NCBI RefSeq assembly: GCF_022808915.1 | Contig: NZ_JAKZFS010000001.1 | Location: 620,001 to 684,000, forward strand | Reading direction: 5' to 3' | DNA from: Fundidesulfovibrio terrae | Lineage (GTDB): Bacteria > Desulfobacterota > Desulfovibrionia > Desulfovibrionales > Desulfovibrionaceae | Length of the DNA: 64,000 bases | Shown: positions 1 to 8,720 of the stretch, piece by piece | Layout of the letters: every line of letters starts with the position of its first letter | Position numbering within the stretch: the first letter of the stretch is position 1 | The notes under the pieces: model-generated | What the model was told of the DNA's origin: nothing | Databases searched by the model: none | Seen by the model: only the letters and a program-made list of their open reading frames with translations | Translations under genes and position numbers: made by a program

Positions 1-572
1 ACCTGATAGGGCGGCTCGCCTGCCAGAAACGAATCGCCCACCGCGTCGGCCTCGATGAACCGGATGCGCGAGAGCGCCTCGGGCGAGAGGCGCGCGCCTC
101 CGTCCTCCACGACAAGATGCCCGCCGTGGTCCTTGAGCGCCCCCCGCAGGCTGGCGGGGCCGAACCGTCCGGTGCGGGCCTTGTCCAGGGCCTCGGGGCT
201 GGCGTCCACGGCGTCGATGAGGAATTCCTCCGGCGCAAGGCCCGCTTCCAGGAAGGTGATGGCCATGGACGCCGGTTCCTCGCCGGTGGCACAGGGGACG
301 CAGAGCGCGCGCACGGGCCTGGGCAGGGCGGCGGCCATGCCGGCCAGTTGGGCGAAGGTGTCAGGATCGCGGAAGAGCCAGGTCTCCTGCACCACGGCTT
401 CCCCGGCCAGAAGGCGGCGCTCCCCGGCGTCGGCGTCGAGCCGTGAAAGGTAGGCATGCGCGTCGAGACCCAGGCGAGCGGCCCCGCGCACGAAGGCGCG
501 ACGGATATTGGCCGCCCCCACCGCCATGGGATCGAGCCCGCACAGCGAGGCCGCGCGTTCGAACTGGTTCAT
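1..572 (-). CDS. cheR: CheR-type chemoreceptor methyltransferase (WspC-like), truncated by window edge
   Basis: SAM-dependent glutamate methyltransferase that adapts the receptors encoded just upstream. The frame read on the minus strand starts MNQFERAASLCGL and carries the two CheR hallmarks, the catalytic-site motif ETWLFRDPDTF (about residue 61) and the SAM-binding loop CVPCATGEEPAS (about residue 86). About 190 residues are visible; the C-terminus lies beyond base 1. The ATG (572-570) overlaps the TGA of the cheW gene by 4 nt (ATGA), so the two are translationally coupled. Given the WspA-like receptor in the same operon it may be a WspC-type methyltransferase with a C-terminal TPR region, but that part is not in the window. 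Confidence 0.9.
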   Translation of the reverse strand, partial: MNQFERAASLCGLDPMAVGAANIRRAFVRGAARLGLDAHAYLSRLDADAGERRLLAGEAVVQETWLFRDPDTFAQLAGMAAALPRPVRALCVPCATGEEPASMAITFLEAGLAPEEFLIDAVDASPEALDKARTGRFGPASLRGALKDHGGHLVVEDGGARLSPEALSRIRFIEADAVGDSFLAGEPPYQ

Positions 573-1012
573 GCGGCCTCCAGGGCGGCCTTGAGGCTCG
601 CCAGCAGTTCGGGCGGGAGCACCGCGCCAAGGGTCAGCACCTGCACCACCTGGCCTTCGTCGGTCACGACGCCCGCCACGTATGGCGCGGCCGGAGCTCC
701 GGGCGGGACCAGGGCGGCCGGGTCGAGGTCCAACGTCTTGAGCACCCGCTCGGCCATGAGGCCGACGGCCAGGCCCGGAGCGGCCATGCCCACCAGGATG
801 CGCGTGGAGGCGAAGGGCCGCGAGGGACGCCCGGCCAGCAGAACGGTCATGTCCGCCACGGGCAGGCTCGCGCCCCGGTGGTTCATGAGCCCTGCCACGT
901 AAGGGGGCGCTCCCGGTAGGGGGGCCAGCTCCACCAGGGGGGTGATCTCCTCCACGTCCCGGGCGGGGAGGGCGAAACGGGCCCCGGCGGCCTTGAAGGT
1001 CACATGGAGCAT
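569..1012 (-). CDS. CheW-like coupling protein
   Basis: Single CheW domain of 147 aa, with no membrane segment or signal peptide. The fold is recognisable from FALPARDVEEITPLVELAPLPGAPPYVAGLMNHRG near the N-terminus (shown here as the family pattern of residues 13-46) and VAGVVTDEGQVVQVLTLG near the C-terminus. It should link the receptor to a CheA kinase encoded beyond the window. The ATG is 6 nt after the stop of the receptor gene and its own stop overlaps the cheR start, so it sits in one operon. In a Wsp-type system it would be WspB or WspD; the sequence alone does not decide which. Confidence 0.88.
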   Translation of the reverse strand: MLHVTFKAAGARFALPARDVEEITPLVELAPLPGAPPYVAGLMNHRGASLPVADMTVLLAGRPSRPFASTRILVGMAAPGLAVGLMAERVLKTLDLDPAALVPPGAPAAPYVAGVVTDEGQVVQVLTLGAVLPPELLASLKAALEAA

Positions 1013-1018
1013 GCCGTG

Positions 1019-3109
1019 TTATCCCAGGTCGAAGCGGGTGATGAGCTCCTTGAGCCCGGCCGCCGTGGTGGTCAGCTCCTCGGCGGCCTGCCTGAACTCG
1101 GCCAGGGAGTCGCGGGTCTGCCCGGCGCTGTCGGCCAACTGGGCGATGACCACGCTGATCTGGTCCGCGCCCTCGGCCTGCAGGCGCATGCCCCCGGTGA
1201 CGCTCGAGAACCTGGGCGTGAGCTCCTCGCCCGCCTCGAGGATGCGGCCGAGCTTGGCGTTGACCCCGCGCGAGGTGTCCGACGCCTGCCCGGCCAGGGA
1301 GGCGAAGCCCTCCATGGCCGCCGAACCGGACTGGACCGACGCCTGCATGTCGCGGATGGTGCGCTCGATGTCCAGGGCTGCTGCTGCTGTCTGGTCGGCG
1401 AGGCGGCGAATCTCGCGGGCCACCACGGCGAATCCGGGGCCGAACTCTCCGGCTTTTTCGGCCTCGATGGCCGCATTGAGCGAGAGCAGGTTCGTCTGGG
1501 CGGCCACCTTGGCGATGGTGGAGAGCAATTGGCCGATGCCGGAGGTCTTTTCCTTGATGAGCGTGAGCTTGGCGGTCATCTCCCGGCTGGCCCCGGAGAG
1601 GTCGTCCATGGCCTGCCCCATGCGGGCCAGGCTTTCGCGGCCTTCCTCGGCCAGGGACGAGCTGCGGTTGGCCACGCCCAGCACCTCGGCCATGGTGTCG
1701 GCCAGCTCCCCGGCCGTGGCCGAGATCTGCTTGCTGGTGGCCCCGACCTCCACGGTGGAGGCGGCCTGCTGGGTGGCCGCGGCCTCGATCTGCCGGGCCG
1801 TGGCCGCGATGCGCCCGGCAGACGCCTGCAGCTGGCCGCCGGTGGAGTTCACCGCGCCCAGAAGCTCCTCCAGGCCATGGATCATGACCGCCACGGCGGA
1901 ATAGAGCTGGCTGGTCTCGGAGCGCGACCGGCTGCCCGCCAGGAGCCTTTCGCGGGTGCAGCTGCCGGAGGGGCAGGAGCGCTCGAGCAGGGCCGCGGCC
2001 TCGCGCACCTTTCCCGCCGCGATGGTGGTGGCGATGCGGGCCACTCGGGCCAGGGGCCTGGTGACGGCGGTGACGATGGTCCAGGAGAGGATCGCCGCCA
2101 GGGCCACTGAGGCCAGGCTCACGGCCAGCACCATGGCCACGCGGGTCTTGAGGGCCATGGTCCGGTTATTGAGAAGATCCGTGAACACGGGATAGCATTG
2201 GTCCCACAGCGAGGCTCCGGTGTCGCGGGCCTCCTGCCCCGCCTTGAGGTAGGCTTGCAGGGTCACGGACGGGTCCTTGCGGCTGACGGCCTGGGCCATG
2301 TGCAGAAATGTGCGGGAGGCGTCCGCGTATGCCTGCACCGCCTTGGGCAGCGAAGAGAGCCTGTCCCCTCCCAAGGCCCGTTGCGCCTTGGTCAGCTTGT
2401 CCAGCAGCCGGTCCACCACGGACTGTTCCCAGGCGGCGCTGACCTGTTCCATCTTGGCCCGCTCCGCGTCGGCGGTCGGGAGTCCGGCCAGGGCGATGAA
2501 GCCGGAGGAGTACAGAATGCCCAGGCGCTCCTGAGCCCTGGGGATGTCGAAGACCAGCAGGTACATCAGATAGTAGGTGGACAGCTCCGGGTCCAGCACC
2601 AGTTGGGCCGAGTCGGCCACGTAATCGCGCATCTCCGCCAGCAGCACCTGGAACTTCATGTGCAAGGCCACGGCCTCTTCGGGCGTGGCCGGTTTGCGAT
2701 CGAAGATGTCCTTGAGACTCTTGATGAACGCCTGGGGCTCCAGATGGGCCAGTCCCTTGGGGGCCAGAACGGCCGGTTCCAGGCCCAGGGCGGGGGCTTC
2801 CCTGGTCAGGCGCAGGACCATCTCGTTCCAGCGGCCGTGGAGCGACGCGTCGAGTTGGGCGAGCCGGGCATCGACGTCCTCTCCGGACATACGCCCGAGA
2901 ACCAGCCGCAGGTGCTCGGCCACGCCCTCGGTGACATCCTCCATGGGCTCGATGACGCTTATGCCCTGGGCCTCCACCCGGGTCAGGCAGATCTCCTTGG
3001 ACATCTGCCCGAGCAGCAGGGCCAGCAGCAGAACGATTGGAACCAGGAAGCTCAGGCCGCACAGGGCGAGCTTGGAACTCAGCTTGAGGTCGCGCCACCA
3101 GGCGATCAT
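1019..3109 (-). CDS. Methyl-accepting chemoreceptor, WspA-like
   Basis: Transmembrane chemoreceptor of 696 aa. TM1 is at residues 11-35, followed by a large extracytoplasmic helical region to about 315, TM2 at 318-345, a HAMP region, and the signalling hairpin around residues 525-575. The hairpin core [19 protein letters not shown] and the following [13 protein letters not shown] match the WspA (surface-sensing) subgroup better than flagellar receptors, which read [14 protein letters not shown] and [10 protein letters not shown]. Two oddities: a Cys-pair insertion (CPSGSC, about residue 376) in the HAMP region, and Pro instead of the usual Arg in GRGFAVVA just after the tip. It lacks a C-terminal NWETF pentapeptide. 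Its ATG overlaps the stop of the upstream receptor gene by 4 nt. Confidence 0.9.
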   Translation of the reverse strand: MIAWWRDLKLSSKLALCGLSFLVPIVLLLALLLGQMSKEICLTRVEAQGISVIEPMEDVTEGVAEHLRLVLGRMSGEDVDARLAQLDASLHGRWNEMVLRLTREAPALGLEPAVLAPKGLAHLEPQAFIKSLKDIFDRKPATPEEAVALHMKFQVLLAEMRDYVADSAQLVLDPELSTYYLMYLLVFDIPRAQERLGILYSSGFIALAGLPTADAERAKMEQVSAAWEQSVVDRLLDKLTKAQRALGGDRLSSLPKAVQAYADASRTFLHMAQAVSRKDPSVTLQAYLKAGQEARDTGASLWDQCYPVFTDLLNNRTMALKTRVAMVLAVSLASVALAAILSWTIVTAVTRPLARVARIATTIAAGKVREAAALLERSCPSGSCTRERLLAGSRSRSETSQLYSAVAVMIHGLEELLGAVNSTGGQLQASAGRIAATARQIEAAATQQAASTVEVGATSKQISATAGELADTMAEVLGVANRSSSLAEEGRESLARMGQAMDDLSGASREMTAKLTLIKEKTSGIGQLLSTIAKVAAQTNLLSLNAAIEAEKAGEFGPGFAVVAREIRRLADQTAAAALDIERTIRDMQASVQSGSAAMEGFASLAGQASDTSRGVNAKLGRILEAGEELTPRFSSVTGGMRLQAEGADQISVVIAQLADSAGQTRDSLAEFRQAAEELTTTAAGLKELITRFDLG

Positions 3110-4143
3110 GAGCGGCCGTCCTTTGTTTCGGGTTCGACGTCCGCCAGGCCTTGGGCGGCGCGGACGACATCTTCGGCCAGAGAGGCCAGGGCGTCCAGGG
3201 AGAAGGCCATGGCCCTGGCCGTGCCCTGGAGTTTTTCCAGTTCGCCGGGCACTCCCCGGGCGTAGCCTCCGGCCTCGGACAGGCGGGGGGCCAGTTCATC
3301 CAGGGACTTGACCGCCTGGTCCAACGACGCCTGGGCCTCGCGCAGCTTGCGCTCGCCCGCGCCGGTCTCCCGGGCGAAGGTGTCCATCTCCATGACCTCG
3401 GCGGCCACGGCCTGGCGCATGCGGCTGACCAGTCGCTCGATGTCCTCCGCGCCGATCCCGGCGGTGTCGGCCAGGCGTCGCACCTCGCGGGCCACCACGG
3501 CGAATCCTCGTCCGTGCTCCCCTGCCTTCTCGGCCTCGATGGATGCGTTGAGCGAAAGCAGGTTGGTCTGTTCGGCCATGGCCGCCATGCCCGCCACCAG
3601 GGTCTGGGCCTGCTCGGCGCTTCCGGCGATGACGGTGAGCTTGGCCGATGCGCTGGTTGTCCCGGACAGGATGCGCTCCATGGCCAAGGCCAGCCCGGAC
3701 AGGGACTCCCTGCAGGCCAGCAGGACGCCTGCCGCCTGCTCCACGGGGCCCAGGGACTCCCCGGAGGCCCTGACGGCGTTCTCGGCCTTGGCCTTGGCTG
3801 CGCTCAGGCCGGAAAACAGGTCGCCCAGGGCCGCTCCCGGCTGGCGCGCGGCCGTGGCCAGGGCCTGCGACAGCCGCGGCAGGTGGTCATGCCCGGCGGG
3901 AGGTGGTCCGGCCGGGACCGACGGCTCGGGAATCTCCGGTGGCAGGGCCTCACCCGGTGGCCGGGCGAAAAGGACGCGCCCGGCCAGCGCGCCGAGCGCG
4001 GCGGCGCAGGCCGTCCCGGCGGCAAGGGTGAGGACGGGCGCGACTTCGCCCAGGAAAAACCGGACGGCCTCCTCCAGCCCGCCCGCAACCAGGGCCGCCA
4101 CCGCGCAGAGGAGGGCCGCAGTCTTACCAGGAGTGCTTGACAT
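3106..4143 (-). CDS. Short chemoreceptor-like protein without a periplasmic sensor
   Basis: First gene of the minus-strand chemosensory operon, 345 aa. Two closely spaced hydrophobic segments (residues 9-30 and 35-60) form a membrane hairpin with almost no extracytoplasmic loop. After a Pro-rich linker (65-85) comes a cytoplasmic signalling domain with the tip [19 protein letters not shown] followed by [17 protein letters not shown]. This is the same WspA-like subgroup as the next gene, but here the GRG Arg is intact. There is no HAMP domain. It may form mixed arrays with the downstream receptor or sense membrane state directly. The start lies 86 nt from the divergent histidine kinase gene, so the two share a control region. 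Confidence 0.82.
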   Translation of the reverse strand: MSSTPGKTAALLCAVAALVAGGLEEAVRFFLGEVAPVLTLAAGTACAAALGALAGRVLFARPPGEALPPEIPEPSVPAGPPPAGHDHLPRLSQALATAARQPGAALGDLFSGLSAAKAKAENAVRASGESLGPVEQAAGVLLACRESLSGLALAMERILSGTTSASAKLTVIAGSAEQAQTLVAGMAAMAEQTNLLSLNASIEAEKAGEHGRGFAVVAREVRRLADTAGIGAEDIERLVSRMRQAVAAEVMEMDTFARETGAGERKLREAQASLDQAVKSLDELAPRLSEAGGYARGVPGELEKLQGTARAMAFSLDALASLAEDVVRAAQGLADVEPETKDGRS

Positions 4144-4228
4144 GGCGGATGATTACCCCGCATCCAAGGAGTACGCAACACGGGGATGGTTGAAGACGGC
4201 CTGGAAAAAAGGTAGTTCTCAAAACGTC

Positions 4229-5404
4229 ATGAAAGTTCAAGCTGTTTCGATGGATTGCGCTCCCGCCGAACGCGGCTCTCCCGAACTTGTCCGGGAGCAG
4301 AACGCACTGTTGCAACGCAATTTCATCGCCACCACCCTGGACGCCATTCCGGTGGTGCTGCTGGTGCTCAACCAGCATCGGCAGATCGTCCTGGCCAACG
4401 CCCAGGCCGAGCGGACCACCGGGAGGGACCGGCAGGACCTCGTGGGGCTTCGTCCCGGCGAGGCCTTCGGGTGCGTCCATGCCTACGGCGAGCCCGCGGG
4501 TTGCGGCACCACGGAGTTCTGTTCCAGGTGCGGGGCCTTGCGGTCCATCCTCGCGGGCATGGAGGGGAAGAAAAGCGTGCAGGAGTGCAGCTTCCTCAGG
4601 CGCAAGGAATTCGGCATCGAGGCAGTGGACCTGCAGGTGAGTTCCTCGCCCATCCAGGTGGAGGGCAACTCCTTCGTGATGTTCTGCATCCAGGATCAAA
4701 GCGACCTGAAACGCCGCCGCACCCTGGAACGGCTGTTCTTCCACGACATGCTCAACACCGCCGGAGGGCTCAAGGGCCTCATGGACATCCTGCGGAGCGA
4801 GGTCCCTGAGGCCCTCAAGCCGGATGCGGATTTCATCCACTCCACCCTGGCCCATCTGGTGGACGAGCTGATCGGCCAGAAGGACCTCATGGCCGCCGAG
4901 AACAACGAACTCACCCCGGTGTTCACCACCCTGCGCAGCACCGAGGTGCTCCAGGGGGCGGCGAAGATCGGCTCCAGCCTGGCCCAGGCCCGGGGCAAGG
5001 CCATCAGCGTCGCGCCGGGCTGCGCCGACGTGGAGTTCATAAGCGACGTGACGCTGGTCAAGCGGGTGATCGGCAACATGGTGAAGAACGCCCTGGAAGC
5101 TTCCGCCACCGGCGACAGTGTCCTTCTCGCCTGCGCCTGCGAAAACGGCCGGGTGACGTTCGCGGTCAACAATTCGGCCGTGATGGAAGACGACGTGCGC
5201 CTGCGCGTGTTCAAGCGCAACTTCTCCACCAAGGGGCGCGGCCGGGGGCTCGGCACCTACGGCATGAAGCTTCTGGGCGAGCGCTATCTGGGAGGCGAGG
5301 TGGGCTTCACCACCCTGGCGGGCAAAGGCACCACCTTCACTTTCTCCCTGCCGCTCGCGCCGGAAAAAGCCTGTCCAGATCCGGGAGCGCCCGGCCAGCC
5401 GTGA
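4229..5404 (+). CDS. PAS-domain sensor histidine kinase with a four-cysteine cluster
   Basis: Soluble kinase of 391 aa with no membrane segment. A PAS domain (about residues 30-160) contains an insertion with Cys82, Cys92, Cys98 and Cys101 (GCVHA, GCG and CSRCG), a spacing suited to an Fe-S cluster or zinc. The phosphoacceptor box is FFHDMLNTAGG (His172), the N box NMVKNALEA and the G box GRGRGLGTYGMKLLGE, so it is a complete HATPase. No receiver domain is fused. Start chosen at ATG 4229 with AAAAGG about 12 nt upstream; an earlier in-frame ATG overlaps the divergent receptor gene. Its TGA overlaps the GTG of the Rad50-like half gene (GTGA), so kinase and ATPase are co-translated, which is unusual. 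No cognate response regulator is adjacent. Confidence 0.85.
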   Translation: MKVQAVSMDCAPAERGSPELVREQNALLQRNFIATTLDAIPVVLLVLNQHRQIVLANAQAERTTGRDRQDLVGLRPGEAFGCVHAYGEPAGCGTTEFCSRCGALRSILAGMEGKKSVQECSFLRRKEFGIEAVDLQVSSSPIQVEGNSFVMFCIQDQSDLKRRRTLERLFFHDMLNTAGGLKGLMDILRSEVPEALKPDADFIHSTLAHLVDELIGQKDLMAAENNELTPVFTTLRSTEVLQGAAKIGSSLAQARGKAISVAPGCADVEFISDVTLVKRVIGNMVKNALEASATGDSVLLACACENGRVTFAVNNSAVMEDDVRLRVFKRNFSTKGRGRGLGTYGMKLLGERYLGGEVGFTTLAGKGTTFTFSLPLAPEKACPDPGAPGQP

Positions 5405-6633
5405 TCCGTCGCCTGACCCTGACTAATTTCATGGCCCACGCCAGCACCATCCTGGAGCTGGCTCCGGGCCTCAACGTGCTGTGCGGCCCCAACAACACCG
5501 GCAAGTCCGCCGTGGTGGAGGCGTTGCGCTGCCTGGCCAACAACCCCTCGCCGCGCCACTACATCCGCCATGGAGCGTCCGAGGCCCGCGTCGAAGCCCT
5601 GCTGGACGACGGCTGGCGCGTGGCCTGGGTGCGGCGCAAGGCCCACGCCCTGTACGAGGTCTACGCGCCCGGCCAGGACGAACCCCAGGTGTTCGCCAAG
5701 CTGGGCCGCAGCATGGTCCCTCCCGAGGTGGCCAAACTCGTCAAGCTCGCCCCGGTGGGGTTCGACAAGGGCGACGAGGTGGACGTCCACCTGGGCGACC
5801 AGCGCCATCCCATCTTCCTCCTGGATAAGCCGGGCTCCCTGATGGCGGATTTTCTGGCCTCGTCCACGGAGAGCGCCCACCTCATGGCCATGCAGGACGC
5901 GCTACGCGAAAAGACCCGGCGCATGAAGACCGAGCAGCGCAAGCTCGAAGAAGCCGCCGAGCGGGCCCGGTCCGGCCTGGACAGGCTTTCCGCCCTGCCG
6001 GGCGTGTCCCTGTCCCTGGAGCGGCTGCGCGAGGACGGCCGCGTCCTCCAGGACCGGGCCGCCCGCATGCCCGCCGTCCAGGCCGATGTGGAGCGCATGG
6101 AGCGCCTGACCGGGGAGGCGCGGACCCTGCGCTCCCGGACTTCCCTCCTTGGTGGTTTGGCGAAGCCGCCGAGTCCTGCTCCGGCGGCGGACCTGGCCGC
6201 GACCCTCGCGGCCGTGGACGCGCTGCGCTCACGGTCCGCGTCGATCCGGGCCACGCTCGCCCGCCTGGCCCCCCTGGCCGCCCCCGGCGGTCTGCGCCTT
6301 TGCGCGCCCCTGGCCGACGCCTGCGCCCAGGCGGGCAGCCTGCGCGCGCTCAAGGCCCGCGCCTCGGGCAGGCTCGCGGCCCTGGCCGGGCTTTCACCGC
6401 CGCCCGGGCTGCCCGATCCGGCCCCCCTGGCCGGACTGGTCGAATCCATGGATGTGCTGGCCGGGCGCATCGCCAAGGGCCGGGCCTGGCTTGTCGAGCG
6501 GGAAACGGCCCTTTCGGCCCTGTCCGAACGAATTGCCGCGCGGCTTGCCGAGGTGGGCGAATGCCCGCTGTGCGGGGCCGGGCTGGACGCTGCGAAATTC
6601 TTAAGGAAGGCGGGCGGACATGGGGCTGCCTAG
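5401..6633 (+). CDS. Rad50/SbcC-like ATPase, N-terminal half ending in a zinc-hook motif
   Basis: 410 aa, GTG start overlapping the kinase stop. Residues 1-40 are a Rad50-type head start (IRRLTLTNFMAH, then Walker A GPNNTGKSA), followed by the N-lobe to about 165, then charged helical coiled coil (about 175-230) and an Ala/Leu-rich helical region. The protein ends with ECPLCGAGLDAAKFL, a CxxC zinc-hook-like motif only about 20 residues from the C-terminus. There is no Walker B or ABC signature: these occur in the gene at 7968-8693. I read it as one arm of a Rad50-like SMC protein split at the hook. The next gene overlaps its 3' end by 14 nt. The family of such split halves is not one I can name. 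Confidence 0.8.
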   Translation: MIRRLTLTNFMAHASTILELAPGLNVLCGPNNTGKSAVVEALRCLANNPSPRHYIRHGASEARVEALLDDGWRVAWVRRKAHALYEVYAPGQDEPQVFAKLGRSMVPPEVAKLVKLAPVGFDKGDEVDVHLGDQRHPIFLLDKPGSLMADFLASSTESAHLMAMQDALREKTRRMKTEQRKLEEAAERARSGLDRLSALPGVSLSLERLREDGRVLQDRAARMPAVQADVERMERLTGEARTLRSRTSLLGGLAKPPSPAPAADLAATLAAVDALRSRSASIRATLARLAPLAAPGGLRLCAPLADACAQAGSLRALKARASGRLAALAGLSPPPGLPDPAPLAGLVESMDVLAGRIAKGRAWLVERETALSALSERIAARLAEVGECPLCGAGLDAAKFLRKAGGHGAA

Positions 6634-7570
6634 AATCGCGGGCCAGGGCCTGTTCGTCATCTGCGACCCCCACGTGGCCGCCACACCGCCCATGCAGCGC
6701 CTGGAGGGCTACCGCGAGCAGGTGACGGCCAAGCTGACCGCCTGCCTGGAGCGGGCCCGTGAACTCGGCTGTCATCCGGTCATAGCCGGGGACCTCTTCC
6801 ACTGGCCCCGGGAGAATCCCAACTCCCTGATCGTGGAGTTGATCGAGCTTTTGCGGCCCCACATGCCGTCGGTGCTGGTGGGCAACCACGACAAGTACCT
6901 GGCCCGGTTCACCCGCGACGTATCCCTGGCGGTGCTGGACGCGGCCGGAGCGGTGCGACTCATGAGCGAGCCCGGCCCGCAGTTCTGGCTGGACACCCCC
7001 GAGGGCCCCGCGCTGGTGGGGGCCTCGCCCGACGGCTCGCACCTGCCCCGGCAGGTGGACCGGAACGGGGCCGTGGCCACGGTGTGGTTCTCCCACCACT
7101 CCATCAGCTTCCCCGACTTCCAGGACCGCCTGCTCTTCCCCAAGGAGATCCCCGGCCTGGACTGGGTGATCAACGGGCACATCCACCGGCCCCAGCCCAT
7201 GGTGGTCAAGGGAGCGACGCGCTGGTGCAACCCGGGCAACATCACCCGCCTGACCTTCACCCAGCGCACCAGGGAGCGCGTCCCGGCGGCCTCGGTCTGG
7301 CGGCCCGGCGCGCAGGAGCTCACGCGCTGGCCCGTGCCGGTGCTTCCCTTCGAGAAGGTCTTCCCGGACCAGCCGTTCGCTCCGGAGCCGGGGCCGGAGG
7401 AGCGGAAGTCGCTCTTCCTCAAGGGCCTGGAGCGCCTAGCCTGGCGTCGCACCCAGGAGGGCCTGGGGCTCAAGGATTTTCTGTCAGCGAACCTGAACCC
7501 GGAGCACCCCGAGACGGGGCTCATCTGGGAACTCTACGAGGAGGTGGCCGGTGGCTCGAAACGCCCCTGA
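6620..7570 (+). CDS. Mre11/SbcD-like metallophosphoesterase
   Basis: 316 aa calcineurin-like phosphoesterase. All metal-site motifs are present in order: DPH (residues 14-16), GDLFH (about 56), GNHDK (about 91), FSHHS (about 158) and GHIHRPQ (about 189), followed by CNPGNITR. This is the Mre11/SbcD pattern for a dinuclear Mn nuclease. A tail of about 80 residues after the catalytic domain could serve as a capping or ATPase-binding region. RBS AAGGAAGG precedes the ATG, which lies inside the 3' end of the preceding Rad50-like gene. Its stop lies within the next gene. Position between the two Rad50-like halves supports a nuclease-ATPase complex acting on DNA ends; substrate unknown. Confidence 0.85.
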   Translation: MGLPRIAGQGLFVICDPHVAATPPMQRLEGYREQVTAKLTACLERARELGCHPVIAGDLFHWPRENPNSLIVELIELLRPHMPSVLVGNHDKYLARFTRDVSLAVLDAAGAVRLMSEPGPQFWLDTPEGPALVGASPDGSHLPRQVDRNGAVATVWFSHHSISFPDFQDRLLFPKEIPGLDWVINGHIHRPQPMVVKGATRWCNPGNITRLTFTQRTRERVPAASVWRPGAQELTRWPVPVLPFEKVFPDQPFAPEPGPEERKSLFLKGLERLAWRRTQEGLGLKDFLSANLNPEHPETGLIWELYEEVAGGSKRP

Positions 7571-7868
7571 CGGCCCTGACGCCGCGCTCGAGCGCGAATT
7601 GGGCCAGCTCAAGGCCGAATACGAGAAACTGCGCGAGGAACAGGTGCGGGCCGAGCAGACGCTCGCGCACCTGGAGGCGGAACTCTCGTCCCTGGAGGAA
7701 AAGGCCCGCCAGGAGTATGGCACCTCCGATCCGGCCGAACTCAAGGCCAGGCTCGAATCCATGCGCGCTGAGAACGAACGGATGGTGGCGGCCTACCGCG
7801 AGCACATCGCCTCGGTGCGGGGGGGGCTGGACGCCCTGGAGCGCGGCGTGAACGACGATGCCCGCTAG
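7551..7868 (+). CDS. Small coiled-coil protein between Mre11-like and Rad50-like genes
   Basis: 105 aa, GTG start with GAGGAGG just upstream, overlapping the phosphoesterase gene by 20 nt. Residues 10-65 and 73-100 are heptad-rich, charged, strongly helical (LERELGQLKAEYEKLREEQ and onward). There is no enzymatic motif or cysteine. It could supply additional coiled coil for the split Rad50-like protein or act as a bridging subunit; both are inference from position and composition. The tight overlap says it is expressed with the nuclease. I do not recognise a named family. Confidence 0.7.
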   Translation: MARNAPDGPDAALERELGQLKAEYEKLREEQVRAEQTLAHLEAELSSLEEKARQEYGTSDPAELKARLESMRAENERMVAAYREHIASVRGGLDALERGVNDDAR

Positions 7869-7891
7869 ATTCGCGCCGTGCCCCTCCGTTC

Positions 7892-7931
7892 GGGAGTCCG
7901 GAGGGCGCAGCCCTTTGGTCGCCGGAGGCTT
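7892..7931 (+). repeat. 40-bp intergenic repeat element, copy A
   Basis: Begins GGGAGTCCGG and ends CGCCGGAGGCTT. An inverted copy at 8721-8760 matches at 38 of 40 positions by eye. It sits inside the operon between the small coiled-coil gene and the second Rad50-like half, so transcripts would carry two complementary copies around that gene. Confidence 0.85.
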
Positions 7932-7967
7932 CTCCCCTGCGGCCTCGCCGTTCCGGAACCATACAGC

Positions 7968-8693
7968 ATGAGCGAAACGTTCTCCTCTTCCCTCTCCTTC
8001 CTCCTGTCCGAACTGGACGGCCTCGACCGCCGGGCCGGGCGTCTGGAGGGGCTTGCCGACGCCTTCGTGCGCGAGCACCAGCGCATCCGGCGCGATCTGG
8101 ACGAGGTGCGCGCCTTCCTGGAGATGGCCCCCCAGGCCCAGGCGCGCCTGGAAGAGCTCTCGCGCGAGCTTTTCGGCGAGCTCATGGAGGAGGTGGAGTC
8201 CAACCTGACCCACGCGGTTCGCGAGATCCTGGGGCAGGACCGCCGGGTGGTGAGCCGCAGGGAGGTCAAGCAGGGCAAGTTCCACATCACACTGGAGATG
8301 GAGAACCAGGGGCAGGTGGAGGATATCCTGCACGGCCAGGGCGGTTCGGTGTGCAACATCCTGTCCGTGGGGCTGAGGCTCATCGGCCTGGCCCAGCTGG
8401 ACCCGGAAAAACACCGGCGCTTCCTGGTGCTGGACGAGCAGGACTGCTGGCTGCGCCCTGAGCTGGTGCCCACGTTCACCCGGCTCATCGCGGCCATCGG
8501 CGAGAAGCTGGGCCTGCAGGTGCTCACCATCAGCCACCACGCGGTGGACGCCTTCTACGGCCACGCGGGCCGGGTGTTCCAGTTGTCCCCCAGCCGGGAG
8601 AGCGGGGTCACGGTGACGGTGCTGGGCGGGACGAGGGTCGAGGAGCCGGAGGAAGGGGAATCGGTCCGGGACGACGAGACGGAGGAAAGCTAG
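7968..8693 (+). CDS. Rad50/SbcC-like ATPase, C-terminal half
   Basis: 241 aa. A helical N-terminal region (residues 1-90) leads into an ABC-type head: a glycine-rich signature-like segment GQGGSVCNILSVGLRL (about 123-138), Walker B FLVLDEQDCWL (about 152-162) and an H-loop TISHHAVDAF (about 186). There is no Walker A, which is supplied by the protein at 5401-6633, so the two should pair to make a composite ATP site. Start taken at ATG 7968, the first Met followed by helical sequence; the upstream frame runs through a repeat element and is unlikely to be translated. An acidic tail ends the protein. It is separated by about 100 nt from the preceding gene, unlike the tight overlaps upstream. Confidence 0.78.
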   Translation: MSETFSSSLSFLLSELDGLDRRAGRLEGLADAFVREHQRIRRDLDEVRAFLEMAPQAQARLEELSRELFGELMEEVESNLTHAVREILGQDRRVVSRREVKQGKFHITLEMENQGQVEDILHGQGGSVCNILSVGLRLIGLAQLDPEKHRRFLVLDEQDCWLRPELVPTFTRLIAAIGEKLGLQVLTISHHAVDAFYGHAGRVFQLSPSRESGVTVTVLGGTRVEEPEEGESVRDDETEES

Positions 8694-8720
8694 GCCTGCG
8701 CGGCGAAGCGTCGTCTGGGA

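Noticed and set aside
3308-4228. Upstream extension of the histidine kinase frame
   Set aside because: It is antisense to the sensorless receptor gene; the kinase starts at 4229.
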